From an uncultured Ruminococcus sp. (GTDB taxonomy: Bacteria; Bacillota; Clostridia; Oscillospirales; Ruminococcaceae): a DNA stretch of 12,045 nucleotides. The stretch lies in assembly GCA_946612185.1 (NCBI GenBank), contig CAMOEP010000038.1, positions 1 to 12,045 on the forward strand, read 5' to 3'. Below are positions 1-8,100 of this stretch, piece after piece; positions within the stretch are counted from its first letter, which is position 1, and each line of letters opens with the position of its first letter. A program made the translations under genes and the position numbers. A model generated the notes under the pieces. It searched no databases, was not told where the DNA came from, and saw only the letters and a list, made by a program, of their open reading frames with translations.

Positions 1-13
1 TGCAAGCAGATGT

Positions 14-54
14 GCCACAAAGCCGTCAGGCGGTCTTTGTGCGGTGTTGCCTTA
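14..54. repeat. Palindromic dispersed repeat, copy 1
   Basis: The core CACAAAGCCGTCAGGCGG (15-32) recurs at 10957-10974. The right arm CTTTGTGCGGTGTTGCCT (35-52) is the exact reverse complement of the left arm of copy 2 (10945-10962). The inner stem CACAAAG/CTTTGTG with CCG/CGG around a short loop would fold on either strand. The outer left arm is degenerate here. The element begins seven bases beyond the stop codon of the GH130 gene, so it lies in the 3' end of that transcript. No T-run follows it in the GH130 direction, so it is REP-like rather than a textbook intrinsic terminator. Confidence 0.75.
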
Positions 55-60
55 AAAGAA

Positions 61-1080
61 TTATCTTCTGCCCAGGGACTTGTCATCGTCGCTGGCGTTG
101 TCGTGAGCGAGAATATAGTCGTAGACCTCCTGAACTGTGGTGAACGCAACGCTGACGTAGCTGTCTGCACAGCCGTAGTACAGAGCGATACGACCGGTAT
201 CAGCGTCCTGGAGAGTAGCACAGGGGAAGCAGACATTCTGGACGAAGCCTCTTTCCTCATACCATGTCTCAGGCGTGAGCAGGTAGAACGAGCTGCGGTG
301 GAGGACTCTGGAAGGCTCGTTGATATCCAGGATAGCGCCGCCGATGCTATAGACGTATCCGTTGCAGGTATTGCAGACACCGTGGTAGAAAATGAGCCAG
401 CCCTTGTCAGTCTCGATAGGTGCAGCGCCGCCGCCGATCTTCAGGCTTTCCCACCAGTTTGATGAGCGTCCCATAACGTGGCGGTGTTTACCCCAGAACT
501 CCATGTCCTTGCTTTCACTGATGAATATGTCACCGAAAGGAGTGTGACCGCTGTCGCTGGGGCGTGAGAGCATGACGAAGTTTCCGCCTATCTTTCGTGG
601 GAACAGAACAGCGTTGCGGTTAAAGGGGAGGAAAGGGTTCTCCACACGGGTAAAGGACTTGAAGTCCTTGGTCTTAGCCATGCCGATAGCAGCGCCGTAC
701 ATATCCTGACACCACATAGTATAATAGGTATCCTCGACCTTCACAAGGCGTGGGTCGTAGGCGTAGACAGGCTGGAAGTCGTTGCCGTTCTCGTCCTTGA
801 AGGGTATTTTCTCCGGGTCGAATTCCCAGTGGAGAGCGTCCTTGCTTCTGCCAAAGTAGATATGGGAAACGCCGTCCTTCTGCTCGCCACGGAAAACGCC
901 GACGTAAGCGCCTTCATAGGGGATAACAGCGCTGTTGAATATCCTTGCAACGTTGGGGAGGGGATTTCTGTCGATGATAGGGTTCTCGCTGTAGCGCCAG
1001 AGGGGGGAGGTACAGCCTTCGGGCTTATCCTGCCAGGGCATATCCGGCAGAGAACCGCATAACATTTTAATTTCTGCCAT
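61..1080 (-). CDS. GH130 beta-1,4-mannooligosaccharide phosphorylase (RaMP2-like)
   Basis: This 339-residue protein is very likely a cytoplasmic glycoside phosphorylase of family GH130. It would cleave beta-1,4-mannosides with phosphate to release alpha-mannose 1-phosphate. There is no signal peptide. The family landmarks are visible: AYDPRLVKVEDTYY with the probable catalytic acid Asp109; phosphate and substrate residues in RNAVLFPRK (Arg155, Asn156), SRPSD (Arg173), SLKIGGGAAP (Lys214), FYHGV (His233) and GCADS (Asp306). The length fits subfamily 2 (mannooligosaccharide phosphorylases) better than the longer mannosylglucose phosphorylases, but the acceptor cannot be fixed from sequence. The start is supported by AAGGAGT eight bases upstream of ATG. 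It is transcribed alone, divergently from the galactokinase unit, and ends next to a palindromic repeat. The family is secure; the exact substrate is inference. Confidence 0.9.
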   Translation of the reverse strand: MAEIKMLCGSLPDMPWQDKPEGCTSPLWRYSENPIIDRNPLPNVARIFNSAVIPYEGAYVGVFRGEQKDGVSHIYFGRSKDALHWEFDPEKIPFKDENGNDFQPVYAYDPRLVKVEDTYYTMWCQDMYGAAIGMAKTKDFKSFTRVENPFLPFNRNAVLFPRKIGGNFVMLSRPSDSGHTPFGDIFISESKDMEFWGKHRHVMGRSSNWWESLKIGGGAAPIETDKGWLIFYHGVCNTCNGYVYSIGGAILDINEPSRVLHRSSFYLLTPETWYEERGFVQNVCFPCATLQDADTGRIALYYGCADSYVSVAFTTVQEVYDYILAHDNASDDDKSLGRR

Positions 1081-1098
1081 AGTAATAAACTCCTTTTT

Positions 1099-1143
1099 TA
1101 ATTAAACCAAAACTTAATTAACTCCATTTCTATGGTTTAATTA
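1099..1143. promoter_or_regulatory. Inverted repeat overlapping the GH130 -10 box
   Basis: TAATTAAACCA (1099-1109) and TGGTTTAATTA (1133-1143) are perfect 11-base inverted arms separated by 23 bases. One arm covers part of the -10 hexamer and the start region; the other lies in the leader next to the ribosome site. A second, imperfect dyad, CTCCAT-TTCT-ATGG, sits between them around 1122-1135. The arrangement would suit an operator for a repressor or a leader hairpin. No regulator for it lies in the window. The AT-rich composition lowers confidence. Confidence 0.4.
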
Positions 1144-1168
1144 TAACCCTTTAAGAGAATTTTGTCAA
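1140..1168 (-). promoter_or_regulatory. Sigma-A promoter of the GH130 gene
   Basis: On the minus strand the -35 is TTGACA (1163-1168), the spacer is exactly 17 bases, and the -10 is TATAAT (1140-1145). Both hexamers match consensus perfectly. Transcription would start near 1133, giving a leader of roughly 50 bases before the ATG at 1080. Such a strong core promoter suggests that control is by repression or by a nearby operator. Confidence 0.85.
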
Positions 1169-1225
1169 GAGTATTATGGAGGATTTTAAATTTTTGTATG
1201 AAACTTCAAAAAGCTGCTCTGGCAT

Positions 1226-1284
1226 TTGTCAGAAACTATAATCAGCTATTTAGTTAGCTAAATTATGAGGACAATTAGTATAAT
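1226..1284 (+). promoter_or_regulatory. Possible upstream promoter and palindrome for the galactokinase unit
   Basis: TTGTCA (1226-1231, five of six matches to -35) is followed 17 bases later by TTTAGT (1249-1254, four of six to -10). The palindrome ATTTAGTTAGCTAAAT (1248-1263; arms of six bases around TTAG) lies directly over this -10. A further TATAAT is at 1279-1284 but lacks a good -35. The palindrome could be an operator. This is a plausible but unproven regulated promoter. Confidence 0.35.
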
Positions 1285-1306
1285 TATTAAAATTTAACAG
1301 CATGGG

Positions 1307-1335
1307 TAGATTTTTTCTTTTAAATGGTGTATAAT
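1307..1335 (+). promoter_or_regulatory. Proximal promoter of the galactokinase unit
   Basis: A perfect -10 TATAAT lies at 1330-1335. The -35 position 17 bases upstream (TAGATT, 1307-1312) is weak. Start of transcription near 1342 would leave a leader of about 26 bases carrying AAGGAG at 1354-1359, eight bases before the ATG at 1368. The poor -35 suggests dependence on an activator or on the upstream promoter. Confidence 0.5.
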
Positions 1336-1367
1336 AAAGTGATTGACTTTTTTAAGGAGATGAATCT

Positions 1368-2654
1368 ATGCTTTTACAGGAACTTATAAGCGGCATTACC
1401 TCCGGCACTTTCGACAGTCAGATGAAGGACTTCTACGGCTGCGATGAAATGGCGGTAATGCGCAATAAATCACGGTACATAAACGCTGCGGAGCATTTCT
1501 CCCGGCTCTACCCGGAGTGCGGCGAGGTAAGGGTGTTTACCGCCCCCGGACGGACTGAGGTCGGCGGAAATCATACCGACCACCAGCACGGCTGCGTACT
1601 TGCGGCGGCAGTTGACCTGGACGTTATCGCCATTGCTGCCCTGAACGGCGAGGACGTTATCCGGATAAAGTCCGAGGGCTATCCGGCGGACGAGGTGTCC
1701 CTCTCAGACCTTGAAAAGAAGCCGGAGGAGGAGGGGACTTCCGCTGCGCTTATCCGTGGGATTGCGGCAAAATTCGCAGAAAACGGAGTTTCCCTCAAAG
1801 GTATAAACGTCTACACCACCTCCGAGGTAATAAGCGGCAGCGGACTTTCCTCCTCAGCGGCTTTCGAGAACCTTGTGGGTACGATGCTTGACCGTATGTT
1901 CGCTTCCGGCAGTATAGGCGCTGTTGAGATAGCAAAGATCGGTCAGTACGCCGAAAATGTCTACTTCGGCAAGGCAAGCGGTCTTATGGACCAGATGGTA
2001 AGCAGCGTGGGCGGATTTGTGTACATTGATTTCGCCCGCCCGGACGTTCCCATTATTAATAAGGTAGACTTCGACTTCTCCGGCGCTGGCTACGCCCTGT
2101 GCATCACCGACACAAAGGGCAGCCACGGCGACCTGACTGCGGACTACGTTGCTGTTCCGGAGGAAATGAAGCAGGTGGCAAAGGTTCTGGGGGGCGATGT
2201 CCTCCGGGACTGCGACGAGGAGGAGTTCTACCAGAAACTCCCGGAGATCCGGGAAAAATGCAGCGACAGGGCGCTTCTCCGTGCGGCACATTTCTTCGCT
2301 GAGAACCGCCGTGCCGCCGATGAAGCTGAGGCACTGAAAGCCGGCGACCTTATTGAGTTCTTCCGCCTGGTGAACGAGTCCGGGCGTTCCTCCGCCGACC
2401 TCCTCCAGAACCTCTACTCCGTCAGCCGTCCGAATGACCAGGCTATCCCCCTTGCGATAATGGTAAGCAGGCGTATCCTGGGCGACGACGGCGCTGTGAG
2501 GGTTCACGGAGGCGGATTTGCAGGAACTATCCAGGCGTTCGTTCCGGCGTACCTTGCCAAGGACTATGCAGGGGAACTCGACCGTATCTTCGGCGCAGGA
2601 AGCTGCCACGTCCTCACTGTACGGAACGCAGGCGGCGCTGAGCTGGTTCTGTGA
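1368..2654 (+). CDS. galK: Galactokinase-type GHMP kinase
   Basis: This 428-residue cytoplasmic kinase of the GHMP superfamily probably phosphorylates galactose to galactose 1-phosphate with ATP, the first step of the Leloir pathway. Motif 1 is APGRTEVGGNHTDH (59-72), a variant of the usual GRxNLIGEHTDY, with probable catalytic Arg62. Motif 2, SGSGLSSSAAFE (156-167), is the ATP phosphate loop. SGLMDQ holds the probable catalytic Asp208. Motif 3, VHGGGFAGTIQAF (379-391), is near the C-terminus. The length is normal for galactokinases. AAGGAG lies eight bases before the ATG. It is the first gene of a unit with the GH5 gene eight bases downstream. The divergent signature, with Gly-Asn in place of Gly-Glu in motif 1, leaves room for another sugar substrate; no other Leloir gene is present here. 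Confidence 0.82.
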   Translation: MLLQELISGITSGTFDSQMKDFYGCDEMAVMRNKSRYINAAEHFSRLYPECGEVRVFTAPGRTEVGGNHTDHQHGCVLAAAVDLDVIAIAALNGEDVIRIKSEGYPADEVSLSDLEKKPEEEGTSAALIRGIAAKFAENGVSLKGINVYTTSEVISGSGLSSSAAFENLVGTMLDRMFASGSIGAVEIAKIGQYAENVYFGKASGLMDQMVSSVGGFVYIDFARPDVPIINKVDFDFSGAGYALCITDTKGSHGDLTADYVAVPEEMKQVAKVLGGDVLRDCDEEEFYQKLPEIREKCSDRALLRAAHFFAENRRAADEAEALKAGDLIEFFRLVNESGRSSADLLQNLYSVSRPNDQAIPLAIMVSRRILGDDGAVRVHGGGFAGTIQAFVPAYLAKDYAGELDRIFGAGSCHVLTVRNAGGAELVL

Positions 2655-2662
2655 GGTGAAGT

Positions 2663-3826
2663 ATGGATATAAGGCGATTTACCGCATTTTCCGCCGCTTG
2701 TGTAATGCTTGCATCGTGTACGGCTGGGTGTGCCGGGAAAAGTGATGACAGCGCTGAGGATATGCGTGATATTACCACTATGGAACTTGTCCGGGACATG
2801 GGTATCGGCATAAATCTTGGCAATACCTTCGAGTCCTGCGGCGACTGGATAGACTCCTCCTCTGTGAGCAATTTCGAGCGTGGCTGGGGAAGTCCGCTTA
2901 TCACCGAGGAGATCATCAAGGGTTATGCGGACTGTGGCTTCGGTGTACTTCGTGTGCCGGTGGCGTGGTCGAATATGATGGATATGGACACCTACCAGAT
3001 AGACCAGTCCTACATCGACAGGGTGAAGGAAGTGGTCGGCTGGGCGATAGATGACGGTATGTATGTTATCATGAATATCCACTGGGACGGCGGCTGGTGG
3101 GACGGCTTCCCCACACAGAAAGAGCAGTGCATGGAAAGGTACAGGGCGATATGGACGCAGCTTTGCGAGAACTTCGGAAGCTTCAGTGACAAGCTGATGT
3201 TCGAGTCACTGAACGAGGAGGGCGGCTGGAGCGAACTCTGGGACAGGTACAGCGGTTCTGAGGAGGGAAAGGCTGAATCCTACGCACTTCTTGGGGAGAT
3301 AAACCAGGAGTTCGTGAATATCGTCCGTTCCTCCGGGGGAAATAACGAGAAGCGTCATCTGCTTATCGCCGGGTACAATACCGACGTTGACCTTACCTGC
3401 GATGATATGTTCGTTCTCCCGGACGACCCGGCGCTGAGGTACGCCGTTTCAGTACACTATTACACCCCCTCAACTTTCTGTATCCTTGACAAGGACGCAA
3501 GCTGGGGCAAGGCTAAGTCTACCTGGGGTTCGCCCCGTGATTACACGGAACTGAACGGCTATATGGACAAGCTGAAAGAGCGGTTCATCGACCAGGGAAT
3601 CCCGGTCATTGTTGGCGAATACGGTGCAGTAGCTACTGCTAACAAAACTGACGAGACTATCCGAAAGTACAATACCGCCGTCACAGAGGCGATGTACTCA
3701 CGGGGAATATGCCCTGTCCTCTGGGACACTACAGGCACGTTCTACGACCGTAAAGAGTGCCGCTTCATCGACCAGCAGATGCTTGAGGAGATAATGGCGG
3801 TAAAGCAAGGAGTTAAAGATGAATGA
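2663..3826 (+). CDS. Lipoprotein GH5 glycanase (cellulase-like)
   Basis: This 387-residue protein is a retaining endo-glycanase of family GH5, anchored outside the membrane as a lipoprotein. The N-terminus has Arg4-Arg5, a short hydrophobic stretch, and the lipobox LASC with Cys19 as the acylated residue. GH5 landmarks follow in order: GINLGNTFE (49-57), LRVPVAW (Arg97), NIHW (His140), FESLNEEGG with probable acid/base Glu185, SVHYY (His265, Tyr267), IVGEYGA with nucleophile Glu319, and PVLWD (Trp354). The usual Asn-Glu-Pro reads Asn-Glu-Glu. No dockerin or carbohydrate-binding module is present, so it is a bare catalytic domain at the cell surface. The start is supported by GAGG overlapping the galactokinase stop. 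The stop overlaps the next gene by eight bases. The substrate (cellulose, glucomannan, mannan or xyloglucan) is not determined. Confidence 0.88.
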   Translation: MDIRRFTAFSAACVMLASCTAGCAGKSDDSAEDMRDITTMELVRDMGIGINLGNTFESCGDWIDSSSVSNFERGWGSPLITEEIIKGYADCGFGVLRVPVAWSNMMDMDTYQIDQSYIDRVKEVVGWAIDDGMYVIMNIHWDGGWWDGFPTQKEQCMERYRAIWTQLCENFGSFSDKLMFESLNEEGGWSELWDRYSGSEEGKAESYALLGEINQEFVNIVRSSGGNNEKRHLLIAGYNTDVDLTCDDMFVLPDDPALRYAVSVHYYTPSTFCILDKDASWGKAKSTWGSPRDYTELNGYMDKLKERFIDQGIPVIVGEYGAVATANKTDETIRKYNTAVTEAMYSRGICPVLWDTTGTFYDRKECRFIDQQMLEEIMAVKQGVKDE

Positions 3827-4448
3827 AATAAATATCCCAATGGCGATACTCGACTTCGTACCCGTGATATTCTGCGGCTTTACAGCATTTTACCTTATCG
3901 GAGGATTCCGCAGGCGAATGACAACGGCGCAGGGAGCGTTCTTCAGCGCAGGCATGATAATGCTTGTGTCAGGGGGAGTGCTGAAGGCAATGTGGAAAAT
4001 GCTCTACGCTCTGGGAATATGCGATATGACCGCACTTTCCGAGCAGTTCTTCCCAAATCAGGCGGTGGCGTTTCTGATGCTTTCCATATCAACTATAGGT
4101 ATGCTGGCAGTGAACAAGTCAATGACCGAAAACCGCACCTACGCCGCCGCAGTACCAGTCGTCACCACACATCTGCCGTTCATCATAGTTATGACCCTGG
4201 GCATGGTGACATGGTACATAGGTCTTGCGGTATCGGCAGCAAGGCTCAGACGGAAAAATGCAGCAGTTATCATAATTTTTGCACTTATCGTCATGATAAC
4301 TCACGCCGCCCTCGGCTCGAAGTTTGACTCCGCAAAGGGTATCCTCCACTGGATAGCAGAGATGCAGAACACCGTGGCACAGCTTCTTCTGATGATAGGC
4401 GCAAGGATAATGTATAAGGCTATGAAAGAGGAATCCTATGGATATTAA
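3819..4448 (+). CDS. Unrecognised multi-pass membrane protein
   Basis: I do not recognise this 209-residue protein. It is very hydrophobic, with about six likely membrane segments near residues 8-28, 39-60, 76-97, 114-138, 144-163 and 178-198. Positive residues in RRR (31-33) and RLRRK fall between segments. No catalytic motif is apparent. The start is supported by AAGGAG (3807-3812), six bases upstream and inside the end of the GH5 gene. The coding region overlaps the GH5 gene by eight bases, and its stop codon overlaps the ribosome site of the ABC ATPase gene. It is therefore translated in step with both neighbours. It could be a membrane partner of the ABC transporter or of the surface glycanase, but nothing in the sequence decides this. 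Confidence 0.75.
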   Translation: MNEINIPMAILDFVPVIFCGFTAFYLIGGFRRRMTTAQGAFFSAGMIMLVSGGVLKAMWKMLYALGICDMTALSEQFFPNQAVAFLMLSISTIGMLAVNKSMTENRTYAAAVPVVTTHLPFIIVMTLGMVTWYIGLAVSAARLRRKNAAVIIIFALIVMITHAALGSKFDSAKGILHWIAEMQNTVAQLLLMIGARIMYKAMKEESYGY

Positions 4449-4459
4449 GGAGCAGGAAT

Positions 4460-5164
4460 ATGGGTGCATATGTTGAATTCAAGGACGTAAGCAAGATATA
4501 CAGAACAGGCGAGGTGGAGATACAAGCCCTCCACGACGTAAGCTTCACTATAGAACGTGGGGAATTCTGCGTTATCGTCGGCGCTTCCGGCGCTGGCAAG
4601 ACCACGATACTCAATATCCTGGGCGGTATGGATACCCTTACCGGTGGCAGAGTTTTCCTTGACGGCTCGGAGATATCCGGGTACAATAAGCGTGAACTGA
4701 CCGCTTACAGGCGCTACGATGTGGGATTCGTGTTCCAGTTCTACAACCTGGTGCAGAACCTTACCGCTAAGGAAAATGTGGAACTTGCGGCGCAGATATG
4801 CCCCGACCCTCTGGACGCTGAAAAAGTCCTTCATGACGTGGGACTGGGCGAGCGCATGAAGAATTTCCCGGCACAGCTTTCAGGCGGCGAACAGCAGAGA
4901 GTTGCCATAGCAAGAGCGCTGGCGAAGAACCCCAAGCTTCTCCTTTGCGACGAGCCTACCGGTGCGCTGGACTACAATACCGGCAAAGCCGTGCTGAAAC
5001 TCCTCCAGGACACCTGCCGCCGAAATGGTATGACCGTGGTGGTCATCACTCACAATCAGGCGCTTTCGGCAATGGCGGACAGGATAATCACCGTAAAAAG
5101 CGGCACGATAGCAAGTATGGTGAAGAATACCAATATCGTTGACGTGGCGCAGATAGAGTGGTGA
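4460..5164 (+). CDS. ABC transporter ATPase, MacB/LolD-type
   Basis: This 234-residue ATPase powers the permease encoded immediately downstream. All nucleotide-binding motifs are intact: Walker [10 protein letters not shown] (41-49), Q-loop Gln93 in VFQFYNLV, signature LSGGEQQR (140-147), Walker [13 protein letters not shown] (160-171) and H-loop His198. The sequence style ([27 protein letters not shown]) is typical of ATPases that pair with FtsX-domain permeases in lipoprotein, peptide or cell-envelope systems, not of sugar importers. AAGGAG overlaps the stop codon of the preceding membrane-protein gene, seven bases before the ATG. Only four bases separate its stop from the permease start. 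Confidence 0.93.
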   Translation: MGAYVEFKDVSKIYRTGEVEIQALHDVSFTIERGEFCVIVGASGAGKTTILNILGGMDTLTGGRVFLDGSEISGYNKRELTAYRRYDVGFVFQFYNLVQNLTAKENVELAAQICPDPLDAEKVLHDVGLGERMKNFPAQLSGGEQQRVAIARALAKNPKLLLCDEPTGALDYNTGKAVLKLLQDTCRRNGMTVVVITHNQALSAMADRIITVKSGTIASMVKNTNIVDVAQIEW

Positions 5165-5168
5165 CAGC

Positions 5169-8100
5169 ATGAAGAAAACGATTCTCAAACGTTCCGCTCT
5201 CCGGGAAATAAAGGACACCAAGGGCAGATATCTGGCGATACTCTCCATAATCGCCCTGGGCGTTGGATTCTTCACCGGTGTCAGGATAACCACCCCGGCA
5301 ATGGTCAGCATGATGAACAGCTTCCTGAAAGAAAAGCAGCTTTACGATATCCGCCTTGTGTCAACCGTCGGCTGGGACGAGGACAGTATCCAGGCAATGC
5401 AGGAGATAAGGAACGTGCGGTTCATCGAGGGTTCAATGTGCGCTGATGCGGTGTTTACCGGCGCTGACGGCACGGAAAAGGTGCTGAAAGCCTACTCCAT
5501 GCCGGAGAATGTAAACAGGCTGGTAGTCCGTGAGGGACGGCTTCCCGTGAAAGCTGACGAGTGCATCATCGACAGCAAGCTGGGCAAGGGTTTCAGGCTG
5601 GGCGACTTCATCACCCTCTCCCCGGAAAACTCCGAGGATACCTCCGACCTTTTCTTCGAGGACAAGCTGGAAGTGGTCGGTATTGCCGATTCCTCCCTCT
5701 ACATCAACTTCGAGCGTGGTACGGCAACTGTCGGAAACGGCAGCGCTGACGGCTTTGTGTACCTTCCGAAAACCGGCTTCGATGCCGACTATTTCACCGA
5801 TATCTATGTGAAGCTTGATTCCGATGCCGATATCTACTCAGATGAGTATGACAAGCTTATGGACGTTCAGAAAAGCGTCTGGGAAGCCGTCGGAAACGAC
5901 CTTTCCGGACAGCGGCATGACAAGATAATCCGTGACGCTACCAAAGAACTGAACGACGGCAAGGACGAACTCTACACAGAGCGTATGGACGCTGAGGGCG
6001 AACTCCGTGACGCTAAGAATGAACTGGATAAGGCTAAGAAGGAACTCGCCGGCTCTAAGACTGAACTGGACGACGCTGCAAAGGAGATAGCGTCCGGTCA
6101 GAAGGAACTGGACGACGCTAAAATCCAGCTTGATGACTCAAAGAAGCAGCTTGATGATGCTAAAATTCAGCTTGATGACTCAAAGAAACAGCTTGATGAC
6201 TCCGGAAAGGAACTGGACGAGGCGGCTGAGAAGATAGCCTCCGGTCAGACGGAACTGGAAAACGGCTGGGCTGAACTTGAAAAGAATGAGGCGGAATTTG
6301 CCGTCAAGGAGCAGGAGTTTTCCGCTCAGGAGGCGGCTTTCAATGAGCAGTACTCCCAGGCGCTCGCCATGATAGATATGCTCCCGGAGGAGCAGAAAGC
6401 ACCGCTTCTTGCCGGTAAAAAACAGCTTGACGATGCAAGGACTGCCATTGATGAGGGCAGGAGCAAGCTCAGTGCCGCAAGGGAGGAACTGGAAAAGCGT
6501 CAGGCTGAGTTCGATGCGGGAAAGCGTGAATACGAGTCCGGCAAGGCTGAGTATGATGCAGGAAAAGCCAGGTACGAAAGCGGTCTGGCAGAGTATCAGT
6601 CCAGACTGAGCGAGTACGAAAACGGCAAGGCGGAGTATGAAGCTTCCCTTGAGGAATTTGAAAACGGCAAGGCTGAATATGAAAGCGGTCTGGCTGAGTA
6701 TAACGACGGACTTGCTGAGTATGAGGACGGTCTGGCGGAATATGAGGAGGGTCTTGCTGAGTATAACGACAAGATCGCTGACGCTGAGAAGAAGATACGG
6801 GACGCTGAGCGTGATATCAGGGACATCAAGGACGCTGAGTGCTTCGTGCTGACCCGTGACGCTAATATCGGCTACGCCTGCTTCGAGAGCGATTCAGAGA
6901 TAGTGGAGCAGGTGGCAAGAGTTTTCCCGATATTCTTCATACTTGTTGCGGCACTGGTCTGCATGACCACAATGAGCCGTATGGTGGAGGAACAGCGAAG
7001 CCAGATAGGTATGCTGAAAGCCCTGGGCTACTCTGAGTTCTCTATCATGGGGAAACTCATGTTCTACTCCGGAAGCGCCGCACTTCTTGGCTGTGTTATC
7101 GGCTATGCGGTTGGCACATGGCTGTTCCCGGCGGTGATATGGATGACCTACAAGCTGATGTACATACCCCTGGATATACCGTATATGTTCGACCTGCGCC
7201 TTGCGGCAACTGCTGCGGCTGTGTCGGTGCTTTGCTCCGTTGGAACGACCTGGATATCCTGCCGGTACGAACTGCGTGAGACTGCGGCAGCACTGATGCG
7301 TCCGAAAGCTCCGAAAGCCGGAAAACGTGTGCTTCTGGAACGGATACCCTTTATCTGGAACAAGATGAAGTTCCTGAGCAAAGTTTCCATCCGGAACATC
7401 TTCCGCTACAAGGGCAGACTGTTCATGATGATAATCGGCGTAGGCGGCTGCACAGCGCTTCTGCTTACCGGTCTGGGACTGCGTGACTCAGTGGCAGGCT
7501 TTGCGGACGTGCAGTACGGCGAGATACAGACCGCTGATGCAGCGGCAGTTTTCAAGGGCGAGGATACCGATAACGTGAAGGCGCTCCTGGAGGAGAATTC
7601 CGCCGAATTCACCCTAATAAACGACAGCTATTGGGATCTCATCTACGACGAGAGCAAGCAAAAGAGCATAAGCCTTGTGGCGGTGCAGGATTTTGGCAAT
7701 ATATCGCACTTTATGAACTTCCGCACCTTGAACGGCGAGGGTATGACCATGCCGGGGACAGGGGAGGCGATAGTCAGCCACAGCGTTGCGGAAAGGTACG
7801 GCGCAGAGGTTGGCGAGGAGATAACTCTCCGTGACAGCTCAATGAACGAGATAAAGGTGAAAGTCACCGGAGTATTCGAGAACCACGTCTACAACTACGT
7901 TTTCGTAAGCGCTTCCACACTTCGCTCGCAGCTTGGCAGCGAGCCGGAAATGAACGGTGCGTACATCAATTTCGACGGCGGCCAGGGCGTTTCAGCGGTG
8001 TCAAAGAGCAAGTACATCACCAATCTTACCCGGTTCAGCGAACTGCGCACCCGAATGGGCAACATGATGAGCAGCCTGGACTATGTGGTGCTTCTGGTAA

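Noticed and set aside
14..54. Palindromic repeat considered as a simple intrinsic terminator of the GH130 gene
   Set aside because: In the direction of that gene no T-run follows the hairpin, so the dispersed-repeat description fits better; a secondary role in ending or stabilising the transcript remains possible.
10..462. 150-codon plus-strand open frame over the 3' half of the GH130 gene
   Set aside because: It is antisense to a well-supported GH130 coding region, has no family resemblance, and runs through the palindromic repeat.
1854..2609. 251-codon minus-strand open frame inside the galactokinase gene
   Set aside because: The plus strand carries all three GHMP kinase motifs. The antisense frame is an effect of codon composition and has no recognisable motif.
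6098..6776. Repetitive tract considered as a CRISPR array or minisatellite
   Set aside because: It is fully in frame, encodes heptads of a coiled coil, and has no unique spacers between conserved repeats.
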